From assembly GCA_039105265.1 (NCBI GenBank), contig JAPFFF010000533.1:1-20479 (forward strand): DNA of 20,479 nucleotides, written 5' to 3'. The position numbers and the translations under genes were made by a program. Below, in pieces: positions 1 through 11,408 of the stretch. Below the pieces are notes generated by a model. The model saw only the letters and a list, made by a program, of their open reading frames with translations. It searched no databases and had not been told where the DNA came from. Position 1 is the stretch's first letter. Every line of letters starts with the position of its first letter. Origin of the DNA: Tritrichomonas musculus (lineage: Eukaryota; Parabasalia; Tritrichomonadida; Tritrichomonadidae).

Positions 1-2032
1 GAAACAACTCAGCCAAGGAACAACTTACCCAAGAAACAACTCAGCCAAGGAACAACTTAGCAAAGAAACATCTCAGCCAAGAAACAACTCAGCCAAGGAA
101 CAATTCAGCCAAGAAACAACTCAGCCAAGAAACAACTCAGCCAAGGAACAACTTACCCAAGAAACAACTCAGCCAAGGAACAACTCAGCCAAGGAACAAC
201 TTACCCAAGAAACAACTCAGCCAAGGAACAACTTAGCAAAGAAACATCTCAGCCAAGAAACAACTCAGCCAAGGAACAATTCAGCCAAGAAACAACTCAG
301 CCAAGAAACAACTCAGCCAAGAAACAACTCAGCCAAGGAACAACTTACCCAAGAAACAACTCAGCCAAGGAACAACTTAGCAAAGAAACATCTCAGCCAA
401 GAAACAACTCAGCCAAGGAACAACTCAGCCAAGGAACAACTCAGCAAAGAAACAAATCAGCCAAGGAACAACTTACCCAAGAAACAACTCAGCCAAGGAA
501 CAACTTAGCAAAGAAACATCTCAGCCAAGAAACAACTCAGCCAAGGAACAATTCAGCCAAGGAACAATTCAGCCAAGAAACAACTCAGCCAAGAAACAAC
601 TCAGCCAAGGAACAACTCAGCCAAGAAACAACTCAGCCAAGAAACAACTCAGCCAAGGAACAACTTACCCAAGAAACAACTCAGCCAAGGAACAACTTAG
701 CAAAGAAACATCTCAGCCAAGAAACAACTCAGCCAAGGAACAACTCAGCCAAGGAACAACTTACCCAAGAAACAACTCAGCCAAGGAACAACTTACCCAA
801 GAAACAACTCAGCCAAGGAACAACTTAGCAAAGAAACATCTCAGCCAAGAAACAACTCAGCCAAGGAACAATTCAGCCAAGAAACAACTCAGCCAAGAAA
901 CAACTCAGCCAAGGAACAACTTACCCAAGAAACAACTCAGCCAAGGAACAACTCAGCCAAGGAACAACTTACCCAAGAAACAACTCAGCCAAGGAACAAC
1001 TTAGCAAAGAAACATCTCAGCCAAGAAACAACTCAGCCAAGGAACAACTCAGCCAAGGAACAACTTACCCAAGAAACAACTCAGCCAAGGAACAACTTAC
1101 CCAAGAAACAACTCAGCCAAGGAACAACTTAGCAAAGAAACATCTCAGCCAAGAAACAACTCAGCCAAGGAACAATTCAGCCAAGAAACAACTCAGCCAA
1201 GAAACAACTCAGCCAAGGAACAACTTAGCAAAGAAACATCTCAGCCAAGAAACAACTCAGCCAAGGAACAATTCAGCCAAGGAACAATTCAGCCAAGAAA
1301 CAACTCAGCCAAGAAACAACTCAGCCAAGGAACAACTCAGCCAAGAAACAACTCAGCCAAGAAACAACTCAGCCAAGGAACAACTTACCCAAGAAACAAC
1401 TCAGCCAAGGAACAACTTAGCAAAGAAACATCTCAGCCAAGAAACAACTCAGCCAAGGAACAACTCAGCCAAGGAACAACTTACCCAAGAAACAACTCAG
1501 CCAAGGAACAACTTACCCAAGAAACAACTCAGCCAAGGAACAACTTAGCAAAGAAACATCTCAGCCAAGAAACAACTCAGCCAAGGAACAATTCAGCCAA
1601 GAAACAACTCAGCCAAGAAACAACTCAGCCAAGGAACAACTTACCCAAGAAACAACTCAGCCAAGGAACAACTTAGCAAAGAAACATCTCAGCCAAGAAA
1701 CAACTCAGCCAAGGAACAATTCAGCCAAGAAACAACTCAGCCAAGAGACAACTCAGCCAAGAAACAACTCAGCCAAGAAACAACTCAGCCAAGAAACAAC
1801 TCAGCCAAGAAACAACTTACCCAAGAAACAACTCAGCCAAGGAACAACTTAGCAAAGAAACATCTCAGCCAAGAAACAACTCAGCCAAGGAACAACTCAG
1901 CCAAGGAACAACTCAGCCAAGAAACAACTCAGCCAAGGAACAACTTACCCAAGAAACAACTCAGCCAAGGAACAACTTAGCAAAGAAACATCTCAGCCAA
2001 GAAACAACTCAGCCAAGGAACAATTCAGCCAA
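1..2032. repeat. Family A block 1
   Basis: This block is built from about eight unit types: GAAACAACTCAGCCAA, its GG-starting form, GGAACAACTTACCCAA, GGAACAATTCAGCCAA, and the linked pair GGAACAACTTAGCAAA then GAAACATCTCAGCCAA. The pair recurs at 49, 225, 369, 497, 689, 817, 993, 1121, 1217, 1409, 1537, 1665, 1841 and 1969, at intervals of 6 to 12 units, so there is no single fixed higher-order period. Rare markers are GAGACAAC at 1745 and GAAACAACTTACCC at 1809. The TAG in the pair falls in different frames and closes the plus-strand frames. The block continues past the left edge of the window. Confidence 0.9.
481..944. repeat. 464-bp duplication (partner 1201-1664, offset 720 bp)
   Basis: Twenty-nine A-type units, including the doubled AATTC units at 545 and 561, recur in order at 1201-1664. 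Both copies are carried again in the larger duplication at 6193-6656 and 6913-7376, so this event is older than the 5712-bp one. Confidence 0.87.
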
Positions 2033-2768
2033 GAAACAACTCAGCAAAGGAACAACTCAGCAAAGGAACAACTTACCCAAGGAGCAACTCAGACAAGGAG
2101 CAACTCAGCCAAGGAACAACTCAGCCAATGAACAATTCAGCCAAGAAACAACTCAACCAAGGAACAATTCAGCCAAGAAACAACTCAGCAAAGGAACAAC
2201 TCAGCCAAGGAACAACTTACCCAAGGAGCAACTCAGCCAAGGAGCAACTCAGCCAAGAAACAACTCAGCCAAGGAACAATTCAGCCAAGGAACAATTCAG
2301 CCAAGAAACAACTCAGCAAAGGAACAACTCAGCCAAGGAACAACTTACCCAAGGAGCAACTCAGCCAAGGAGCAACTCAGCCAAGAAACAACTCAGCCAA
2401 GGAACAATTCAGCCAATGAACAATTCAGCCAAGAAACAACTCAGCCAAGGAACAATTCAGCCAAGAAACAACTCAGCAAAGGAACAACTCAGCCAAGGAA
2501 CAACTTACCCAAGGAGCAACTCAGCCAAGGAGCAACTCAGCCAAGAAACAACTCAGCCAAGGAACAATTCAGCCAAGGAACAATTCAGCCAAGAAACAAC
2601 TCAGCCAAGGAACAATTCAGCCAAGAAACAACTCAGCCAAGAAACAACTCAGCCAAGAAACAACTCAGCCAATGAACAATTCAGCCAAGAAACAACTCAG
2701 CCAAGGAACAATTCAGCCAAGAAACAACTCAGTAAAGGAACAACTCAGCCAAGGAACAACTTACCCAA
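1889..2768. repeat. Duplication spanning an A-B junction (partner 3233-4112)
   Basis: Fifty-five units here recur at an offset of 1344 bp (84 units). The only difference seen is the CAACC/CAGCC change at the units starting 2145 and 3489. The copy ends at 2769, where this side has GGAGCAATTC and the other GGAGCAACTC. The event copied the A-B boundary itself, which explains the A patch at 3233-3376. Confidence 0.9.
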
Positions 2769-3232
2769 GGAGCAATTCAGCCAAGAAACAACTCAGCAAA
2801 GGAACAACTCAGCCAAGGAACAACTTAGCCAAGGAACAACTCAGCCAAGGAACAACTCAGCCAAAGAACAATTCAGCCAAGGAACAATTCAGCCAAGAAA
2901 CAACTCAGCCAAGGAACAATTCAGCCAAGAAACAACTCAGCCAAGAAACAACTCAGCCAAGAAACAACTCAGCCAATGAACAATTCAGCCAAGAAACAAC
3001 TCAGCCAAGGAACAATTCAGCCAAGAAACAACTCAGTAAAGGAACAATTCAGCCAAGAAACAACTTAGCCAAGGAGCAACTCAGCCAAGAAACAACTCAG
3101 CAAAGGAACAACTCAGCCAAGGAACAACTTAGCCAAGGAACAACTTACCCAAGGAGCAACTCAGCCAAGGAGCAACTCAGCCAAGAAACAACTCAGCAAA
3201 GGAACAACTCAGCCAAGGAACAATTCAGCCAA
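2033..3232. repeat. Family B block 1
   Basis: The block opens with an ordered run of marker units: GAAACAACTCAGCAAA (2033), GGAACAACTCAGCAAA (2049), GGAGCAACTCAGACAA (2081), GGAGCAACTCAGCCAA (2097) and TGAACAATTCAGCCAA (2129). It then carries a short higher-order pattern starting at 2177, 2305 and 2465 (128 and 160 bp apart), each beginning with an AGCAAA unit and containing two successive GGAGCAAC units. TGAACAATTC units lie at 2129, 2417, 2673 and 2977. Units with AGTAAA stand at 2721 and 3025. The unit at 2145 has CAACC for CAGCC, a private change shared only with the copy at 7857. The A-type linked pair is absent. Confidence 0.88.
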
Positions 3233-3376
3233 GGAACAACTCAGCCAAGGAACAACTCAGCCAAGAAACAACTCAGCCAAGGAACAACTTACCCAAGAAA
3301 CAACTCAGCCAAGGAACAACTTAGCAAAGAAACATCTCAGCCAAGAAACAACTCAGCCAAGGAACAATTCAGCCAA
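3233..3376. repeat. Short family A patch inside family B
   Basis: Nine units of A type, including GGAACAACTTACCCAA at 3281 and the linked TTAGCAAA/CATCTC pair at 3313-3344, sit between two B blocks. They match the end of A block 1 (1889-2032) at an offset of 1344 bp, so the patch is best read as the left edge of a duplicated A-B junction rather than an independent A segment. Confidence 0.85.
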
Positions 3377-4256
3377 GAAACAACTCAGCAAAGGAACAAC
3401 TCAGCAAAGGAACAACTTACCCAAGGAGCAACTCAGACAAGGAGCAACTCAGCCAAGGAACAACTCAGCCAATGAACAATTCAGCCAAGAAACAACTCAG
3501 CCAAGGAACAATTCAGCCAAGAAACAACTCAGCAAAGGAACAACTCAGCCAAGGAACAACTTACCCAAGGAGCAACTCAGCCAAGGAGCAACTCAGCCAA
3601 GAAACAACTCAGCCAAGGAACAATTCAGCCAAGGAACAATTCAGCCAAGAAACAACTCAGCAAAGGAACAACTCAGCCAAGGAACAACTTACCCAAGGAG
3701 CAACTCAGCCAAGGAGCAACTCAGCCAAGAAACAACTCAGCCAAGGAACAATTCAGCCAATGAACAATTCAGCCAAGAAACAACTCAGCCAAGGAACAAT
3801 TCAGCCAAGAAACAACTCAGCAAAGGAACAACTCAGCCAAGGAACAACTTACCCAAGGAGCAACTCAGCCAAGGAGCAACTCAGCCAAGAAACAACTCAG
3901 CCAAGGAACAATTCAGCCAAGGAACAATTCAGCCAAGAAACAACTCAGCCAAGGAACAATTCAGCCAAGAAACAACTCAGCCAAGAAACAACTCAGCCAA
4001 GAAACAACTCAGCCAATGAACAATTCAGCCAAGAAACAACTCAGCCAAGGAACAATTCAGCCAAGAAACAACTCAGTAAAGGAACAACTCAGCCAAGGAA
4101 CAACTTACCCAAGGAGCAACTCAGCCAAGAAACAACTCAGCCAAGGAACAATTCAGCCAAGGAACAATTCAGCCAAGAAACAACTCAGCCAAGGAACAAT
4201 TCAGCCAAGAAACAACTCAGCCAAGGAACAATTCAGCCAAGAAACAACTCAGCCAA
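3377..4256. repeat. Family B block 1, second copy
   Basis: It repeats the B marker order of 2033 onward: AGCAAA units at 3377 and 3393, GGAGCAACTCAGACAA at 3425, TGAACAATTC at 3473, 3761 and 4017, and AGTAAA at 4065. It keeps CAGCC at 3489 where the first copy has CAACC at 2145. After 4112 it departs from the first copy and passes through alternating GAAACAACTC and AATTC units into family A at 4257. Confidence 0.86.
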
Positions 4257-7200
4257 GGAACAACTTACCCAAGAAACAACTCAGCCAAGGAACAACTTAG
4301 CAAAGAAACATCTCAGCCAAGAAACAACTCAGCCAAGGAACAACTCAGCCAAGGAACAACTTAGCAAAGAAACATCTCAGCCAAGAAATAACTCAGCCAA
4401 GGAACAATTCAGCCAAGAAACAACTCAGCCAAGGAACAACTTACCCAAGAAACAACTCAGCCAAGGAACAACTCAGCCAAGGAACAACTTACCCAAGAAA
4501 CAACTCAGCCAAGGAACAATTCAGCCAAGAAACAACTCAGCCAAGAAACAACTCAGCCAAGAAACAACTCAGCCAAGGAACAACTTACCCAAGAAACAAC
4601 TCAGCCAAGGAACAACTTAGCAAAGAAACATCTCAGCCAAGAAACAACTCAGCCAAGGAACAACTCAGCCAAGGAACAACTCAGCCAAGAAACAACTCAG
4701 CCAAGGAACAACTTACCCAAGAAACAACTCAGCCAAGGAACAACTTAGCAAAGAAACATCTCAGCCAAGAAACAACTCAGCCAAGGAACAACTCAGCCAA
4801 GGAACAACTTACCCAAGAAACAACTCAGCCAAGGAACAACTTAGCAAAGAAACATCTCAGCCAAGAAACAACTCAGCCAAGGAACAATTCAGCCAAGAAA
4901 CAACTCAGCCAAGGAACAACTTACCCAAGAAACAACTCAGCCAAGAAACAACTTAGCAAAGAAACATCTCAGCCAAGAAACAACTCAGCCAAGGAACAAT
5001 TCAGCCAAGAAACAACTCAGCCAAGAAACAACTCAGCCAAGAAACAACTCAGCCAAGGAACAACTTACCCAAGAAACAACTCAGCCAAGGAACAACTTAG
5101 CAAAGAAACATCTCAGCCAAGAAACAACTCAGCCAAGGAACAACTCAGCCAAGGAACAACTCAGCAAAGAAACAAATCAGCCAAGGAACAACTTACCCAA
5201 GAAACAACTCAGCCAAGGAACAACTTAGCAAAGAAACATCTCAGCCAAGAAACAAATCAGCCAAGGAACAACTTAGCAAAGAAACATCTCAGCCAAGAAA
5301 CAACTCAGCCAAGGAACAATTCAGCCAAGGAACAATTCAGCCAAGAAACAACTCAGCCAAGGAACAACTTAGCAAAGAAACAACTCAGCCAAGAAACAAC
5401 TCAGCCAAGGAACAACTCAGCCAAGGAACAACTTACCCAAGAAACAACTCAGCCAAGGAACAACTTACCCAAGAAACAACTCAGCCAAGGAACAACTTAG
5501 CAAAGAAACATCTCAGCCAAGAAACAACTCAGCCAAGGAACAATTCAGCCAAGAAACAACTCAGCCAAGAAACAACTCAGCCAAGGAACAACTTACCCAA
5601 GAAACAACTCAGCCAAGGAACAACTTAGCAAAGAAACATCTCAGCCAAGAAACAACTCAGCCAAGGAACAACTCAGCCAAGGAACAACTCAGCAAAGAAA
5701 CAAATCAGCCAAGAAACAACTCAGCCAAGGAACAACTTACCCAAGAAACAACTCAGCCAAGGAACAACTTAGCAAAGAAACATCTCAGCCAAGAAACAAC
5801 TCAGCCAAGGAACAATTCAGCCAAGAAACAACTCAGCCAAGAAACAACTCAGCCAAGGAACAACTTACCCAAGAAACAACTCAGCCAAGGAACAACTCAG
5901 CCAAGGAACAACTTACCCAAGAAACAACTCAGCCAAGGAACAACTTAGCAAAGAAACATCTCAGCCAAGAAACAACTCAGCCAAGGAACAATTCAGCCAA
6001 GAAACAACTCAGCCAAGAAACAACTCAGCCAAGAAACAACTCAGCCAAGGAACAACTTACCCAAGAAACAACTCAGCCAAGGAACAACTTAGCAAAGAAA
6101 CATCTCAGCCAAGAAACAACTCAGCCAAGGAACAACTCAGCCAAGGAACAACTCAGCAAAGAAACAAATCAGCCAAGGAACAACTTACCCAAGAAACAAC
6201 TCAGCCAAGGAACAACTTAGCAAAGAAACATCTCAGCCAAGAAACAACTCAGCCAAGGAACAATTCAGCCAAGGAACAATTCAGCCAAGAAACAACTCAG
6301 CCAAGAAACAACTCAGCCAAGGAACAACTCAGCCAAGAAACAACTCAGCCAAGAAACAACTCAGCCAAGGAACAACTTACCCAAGAAACAACTCAGCCAA
6401 GGAACAACTTAGCAAAGAAACATCTCAGCCAAGAAACAACTCAGCCAAGGAACAACTCAGCCAAGGAACAACTTACCCAAGAAACAACTCAGCCAAGGAA
6501 CAACTTACCCAAGAAACAACTCAGCCAAGGAACAACTTAGCAAAGAAACATCTCAGCCAAGAAACAACTCAGCCAAGGAACAATTCAGCCAAGAAACAAC
6601 TCAGCCAAGAAACAACTCAGCCAAGGAACAACTTACCCAAGAAACAACTCAGCCAAGGAACAACTCAGCCAAGGAACAACTTACCCAAGAAACAACTCAG
6701 CCAAGGAACAACTTAGCAAAGAAACATCTCAGCCAAGAAACAACTCAGCCAAGGAACAACTCAGCCAAGGAACAACTTACCCAAGAAACAACTCAGCCAA
6801 GGAACAACTTACCCAAGAAACAACTCAGCCAAGGAACAACTTAGCAAAGAAACATCTCAGCCAAGAAACAACTCAGCCAAGGAACAATTCAGCCAAGAAA
6901 CAACTCAGCCAAGAAACAACTCAGCCAAGGAACAACTTAGCAAAGAAACATCTCAGCCAAGAAACAACTCAGCCAAGGAACAATTCAGCCAAGGAACAAT
7001 TCAGCCAAGAAACAACTCAGCCAAGAAACAACTCAGCCAAGGAACAACTCAGCCAAGAAACAACTCAGCCAAGAAACAACTCAGCCAAGGAACAACTTAC
7101 CCAAGAAACAACTCAGCCAAGGAACAACTTAGCAAAGAAACATCTCAGCCAAGAAACAACTCAGCCAAGGAACAACTCAGCCAAGGAACAACTTACCCAA

Positions 7201-7744
7201 GAAACAACTCAGCCAAGGAACAACTTACCCAAGAAACAACTCAGCCAAGGAACAACTTAGCAAAGAAACATCTCAGCCAAGAAACAACTCAGCCAAGGAA
7301 CAATTCAGCCAAGAAACAACTCAGCCAAGAAACAACTCAGCCAAGGAACAACTTACCCAAGAAACAACTCAGCCAAGGAACAACTTAGCAAAGAAACATC
7401 TCAGCCAAGAAACAACTCAGCCAAGGAACAATTCAGCCAAGAAACAACTCAGCCAAGAGACAACTCAGCCAAGAAACAACTCAGCCAAGAAACAACTCAG
7501 CCAAGAAACAACTCAGCCAAGAAACAACTTACCCAAGAAACAACTCAGCCAAGGAACAACTTAGCAAAGAAACATCTCAGCCAAGAAACAACTCAGCCAA
7601 GGAACAACTCAGCCAAGGAACAACTCAGCCAAGAAACAACTCAGCCAAGGAACAACTTACCCAAGAAACAACTCAGCCAAGGAACAACTTAGCAAAGAAA
7701 CATCTCAGCCAAGAAACAACTCAGCCAAGGAACAATTCAGCCAA
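4257..7744. repeat. Family A block 2
   Basis: A-type units throughout, with the linked TTAGCAAA/CATCTC pair about every 6 to 12 units. Markers are GAAATAAC at 4385, a GA-starting TTAGCAAA unit at 4945, and CAAATC units at 5169, 5249, 5697 and 6161. At 5361 a TTAGCAAA unit is followed by CAACTC instead of CATCTC, a rare break of the linked pair. From 5713 on, the block is a copy of bases 1 onward. Confidence 0.88.
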
Positions 7745-8848
7745 GAAACAACTCAGCAAAGGAACAACTCAGCAAAGGAACAACTTACCCAAGGAGCAAC
7801 TCAGACAAGGAGCAACTCAGCCAAGGAACAACTCAGCCAATGAACAATTCAGCCAAGAAACAACTCAACCAAGGAACAATTCAGCCAAGAAACAACTCAG
7901 CAAAGGAACAACTCAGCCAAGGAACAACTTACCCAAGGAGCAACTCAGCCAAGGAGCAACTCAGCCAAGAAACAACTCAGCCAAGGAACAATTCAGCCAA
8001 GGAACAATTCAGCCAAGAAACAACTCAGCAAAGGAACAACTCAGCCAAGGAACAACTTACCCAAGGAGCAACTCAGCCAAGGAGCAACTCAGCCAAGAAA
8101 CAACTCAGCCAAGGAACAATTCAGCCAATGAACAATTCAGCCAAGAAACAACTCAGCCAAGGAACAATTCAGCCAAGAAACAACTCAGCAAAGGAACAAC
8201 TCAGCCAAGGAACAACTTACCCAAGGAGCAACTCAGCCAAGGAGCAACTCAGCCAAGAAACAACTCAGCCAAGGAACAATTCAGCCAAGGAACAATTCAG
8301 CCAAGAAACAACTCAGCCAAGGAACAATTCAGCCAAGAAACAACTCAGCCAAGAAACAACTCAGCCAAGAAACAACTCAGCCAATGAACAATTCAGCCAA
8401 GAAACAACTCAGCCAAGGAACAATTCAGCCAAGAAACAACTCAGTAAAGGAACAACTCAGCCAAGGAACAACTTACCCAAGGAGCAATTCAGCCAAGAAA
8501 CAACTCAGCAAAGGAACAACTCAGCCAAGGAACAACTTAGCCAAGGAACAACTCAGCCAAGGAACAACTCAGCCAAAGAACAATTCAGCCAAGGAACAAT
8601 TCAGCCAAGAAACAACTCAGCCAAGGAACAATTCAGCCAAGAAACAACTCAGCCAAGAAACAACTCAGCCAAGAAACAACTCAGCCAATGAACAATTCAG
8701 CCAAGAAACAACTCAGCCAAGGAACAATTCAGCCAAGAAACAACTCAGTAAAGGAACAATTCAGCCAAGAAACAACTTAGCCAAGGAGCAACTCAGCCAA
8801 GAAACAACTCAGCAAAGGAACAACTCAGCCAAGGAACAACTTAGCCAA
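5713..8848. repeat. Segmental duplication 1, right copy (partner 1-3136)
   Basis: The unit order matches bases 1-3136 throughout and crosses the A-to-B boundary at the same place. Just upstream, at 5697, is a CAAATC unit; because the left copy begins at the window edge, the true left end of the duplicated segment is unknown. Confidence 0.93.
5905..7344. repeat. Duplication within family A (partner 11057-12496)
   Basis: Ninety units recur at an offset of 5152 bp. I count five single-unit differences, all private to the right copy: at 11265, 11361, 11425, 11713 and 12113. The match ends where the right copy has the B-type patch at 12497. Confidence 0.87.
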
Positions 8849-8928
8849 GGAACAACTCAGCCAAGGAACAACTCAGCCAAAGAACAATTCAGCCAAGAAA
8901 CAACTCAGCAAAGGAACAACTCAGCCAA
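7425..8928. repeat. Duplication across the A-B boundary (partner 13217-14720)
   Basis: Ninety-four units recur at an offset of 5792 bp, with the CAACC/CAGCC difference at 7857 and 13649. Together with the 5152-bp offset further left, this shows that the right copy gained 640 bp (40 units) between about 12497 and 13216. The likeness resumes beyond 14720 after a further gain of three units. Confidence 0.87.
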
Positions 8929-9216
8929 GGAACAACTCAGCCAAGGAACAATCCAGCCAAGAAACAACTCAGCAAAGGAACAATTCAGCCAAGGAACAAT
9001 TCAGCCAAGAAACAACTTAGCCAAGGAGCAACTCAGCCAAGAAACAACTCAGCCAAGGAACAACTTACCCAAGGAGCAACTCAGCCAAGAAACAACTCAG
9101 CCAAGGAACAATTCAGCCAAGGAACAATTCAGCCAAGAAACAACTCAGCCAAGGAACAATTCAGCCAAGAAACAACTCAGCCAAGGAACAATTCAGCCAA
9201 GAAACAACTCAGCCAA
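7745..9216. repeat. Family B block 2
   Basis: It repeats the B marker order at an offset of 5712 bp from the first block, including the private CAACC unit at 7857 and TGAACAATTC units at 7841, 8129, 8385 and 8689. AGTAAA units are at 8433 and 8737. Beyond 8848 it leaves the first copy and instead resembles the later block near 14641, including a rare CAATCC unit at 8945. From 9057 it matches the B-to-A exit seen at 4097. Confidence 0.87.
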
Positions 9217-10608
9217 GGAACAACTTACCCAAGAAACAACTCAGCCAAGGAACAACTTAGCAAAGAAACATCTCAGCCAAGAAACAACTCAGCCAAGGAA
9301 CAACTCAGCCAAGGAACAACTTAGCAAAGAAACATCTCAGCCAAGAAATAACTCAGCCAAGGAACAATTCAGCCAAGAAACAACTCAGCCAAGGAACAAC
9401 TTACCCAAGAAACAACTCAGCCAAGGAACAACTTACCCAAGAAACAACTCAGCCAAGGAACAATTCAGCCAAGAAACAACTCAGCCAAGAAACAACTCAG
9501 CCAAGAAACAACTCAGCCAAGGAACAACTTACCCAAGAAACAACTCAGCCAAGGAACAACTTAGCAAAGAAACATCTCAGCCAAGAAACAACTCAGCCAA
9601 GGAACAACTCAGCCAAGGAACAACTCAGCCAAGAAACAACTCAGCCAAGGAACAACTTACCCAAGAAACAACTCAGCCAAGGAACAACTTAGCAAAGAAA
9701 CATCTCAGCCAAGAAACAACTCAGCCAAGGAACAACTCAGCCAAGGAACAACTTACCCAAGAAACAACTCAGCCAAGGAACAACTTACCCAAGAAACAAC
9801 TCAGCCAAGGAACAACTTAGCAAAGAAACATCTCAGCCAAGAAACAACTCAGCCAAGGAACAATTCAGCCAAGAAACAACTCAGCCAAGGAACAACTTAC
9901 CCAAGAAACAACTCAGCCAAGAAACAACTTAGCAAAGAAACATCTCAGCCAAGAAACAACTCAGCCAAGGAACAATTCAGCCAAGAAACAACTCAGCCAA
10001 GAAACAACTCAGCCAAGAAACAACTCAGCCAAGGAACAACTTACCCAAGAAACAACTCAGCCAAGGAACAACTTAGCAAAGAAACATCTCAGCCAAGAAA
10101 CAACTCAGCCAAGGAACAACTCAGCCAAGGAACAACTCAGCAAAGAAACAAATCAGCCAAGGAACAACTTACCCAAGAAACAACTCAGCCAAGGAACAAC
10201 TTAGCAAAGAAACATCTCAGCCAAGAAACAACTCAGCCAAGGAACAACTTAGCAAAGAAACATCTCAGCCAAGAAACAACTCAGCCAAGGAACAATTCAG
10301 CCAAGGAACAATTCAGCCAAGAAACAACTCAGCCAAGAAACAACTCAGCCAAGGAACAACTCAGCCAAGAAACAACTCAGCCAAGAAACAACTCAGCCAA
10401 GGAACAACTTACCCAAGAAACAACTCAGCCAAGGAACAACTTAGCAAAGAAACATCTCAGCCAAGAAACAACTCAGCCAAGGAACAACTCAGCCAAGGAA
10501 CAACTTACCCAAGAAACAACTCAGCCAAGGAACAACTTACCCAAGAAACAACTCAGCCAAGGAACAACTTAGCAAAGAAACATCTCAGCCAAGAAACAAC
10601 TCAGCCAA

Positions 10609-11408
10609 GGAACAATTCAGCCAAGAAACAACTCAGCCAAGAAACAACTCAGCCAAGGAACAACTTACCCAAGAAACAACTCAGCCAAGGAACAACTTAG
10701 CAAAGAAACATCTCAGCCAAGAAACAACTCAGCCAAGGAACAATTCAGCCAAGAAACAACTCAGCCAAGAAACAACTCAGCCAAGAAACAACTCAGCCAA
10801 GGAACAACTTACCCAAGAAACAACTCAGCCAAGGAACAACTTAGCAAAGAAACATCTCAGCCAAGAAACAACTCAGCCAAGGAACAACTCAGCCAAGGAA
10901 CAACTCAGCCAAGAAACAAATCAGCCAAGGAACAACTTACCCAAGAAACAACTCAGCCAAGGAACAACTTAGCAAAGAAACATCTCAGCCAAGAAACAAC
11001 TCAGCCAAGGAACAATTCAGCCAAGAAACAACTCAGCCAAGAAACAACTCAGCCAAGGAACAACTTACCCAAGAAACAACTCAGCCAAGGAACAACTTAG
11101 CAAAGAAACATCTCAGCCAAGAAACAACTCAGCCAAGGAACAATTCAGCCAAGAAACAACTCAGCCAAGAAACAACTCAGCCAAGAAACAACTCAGCCAA
11201 GGAACAACTTACCCAAGAAACAACTCAGCCAAGGAACAACTTAGCAAAGAAACATCTCAGCCAAGAAATAACTCAGCCAAGGAACAACTCAGCCAAGGAA
11301 CAACTCAGCAAAGAAACAAATCAGCCAAGGAACAACTTACCCAAGAAACAACTCAGCCAAGGAACAAATTAGCAAAGAAACATCTCAGCCAAGAAACAAC
11401 TCAGCCAA
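10609..11408. repeat. 400-bp tandem duplication inside family A
   Basis: Twenty-five units at 10609-11008 are followed directly by the same 25 at 11009-11408. Three units differ: 10865/11265 (CAAC against TAAC), 10897/11297 (AGCCAA against AGCAAA) and 10961/11361 (CAACTTAG against CAAATTAG). It is the clearest head-to-tail higher-order repeat in the window. Confidence 0.86.

Larger units (their letters stand above)
1..3136. repeat. Segmental duplication 1, left copy (partner 5713-8848)
   Basis: Read unit by unit, the 196 units here recur in the same order at 5713-8848, an offset of 5712 bp (357 units). I saw no difference, including rare markers such as GAGACAAC (1745 and 7457) and CAACC (2145 and 7857). 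The match stops at 3137, where this copy has TTACCC and the other has CTCAGCC. It may start before the window. Such identity implies a very recent event, continuing homogenisation, or an assembly duplication. Confidence 0.93.

Noticed and set aside
2128-4620. Open frames of 267-382 codons in overlapping frames, for example 2128-2979, 2672-3475 and 3472-4620, as protein genes
   Set aside because: All read the same 16-residue cycle from the 16-bp repeat in different frames, start at chance ATGs in TGAACAATTC units preceded by A, end at chance TAG, TAA or TGA variants, and have no signal peptide, domain or non-repeat flank. Overlapping frames cannot all be genes.
7840-9820. Open frames of 283 and 478 codons as a duplicated gene family
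   Set aside because: Their identity to the frames near 2128 and 2672 follows from the 5712-bp DNA duplication. Neighbouring A blocks of the same repeat are closed by stops, which argues against selection for coding.
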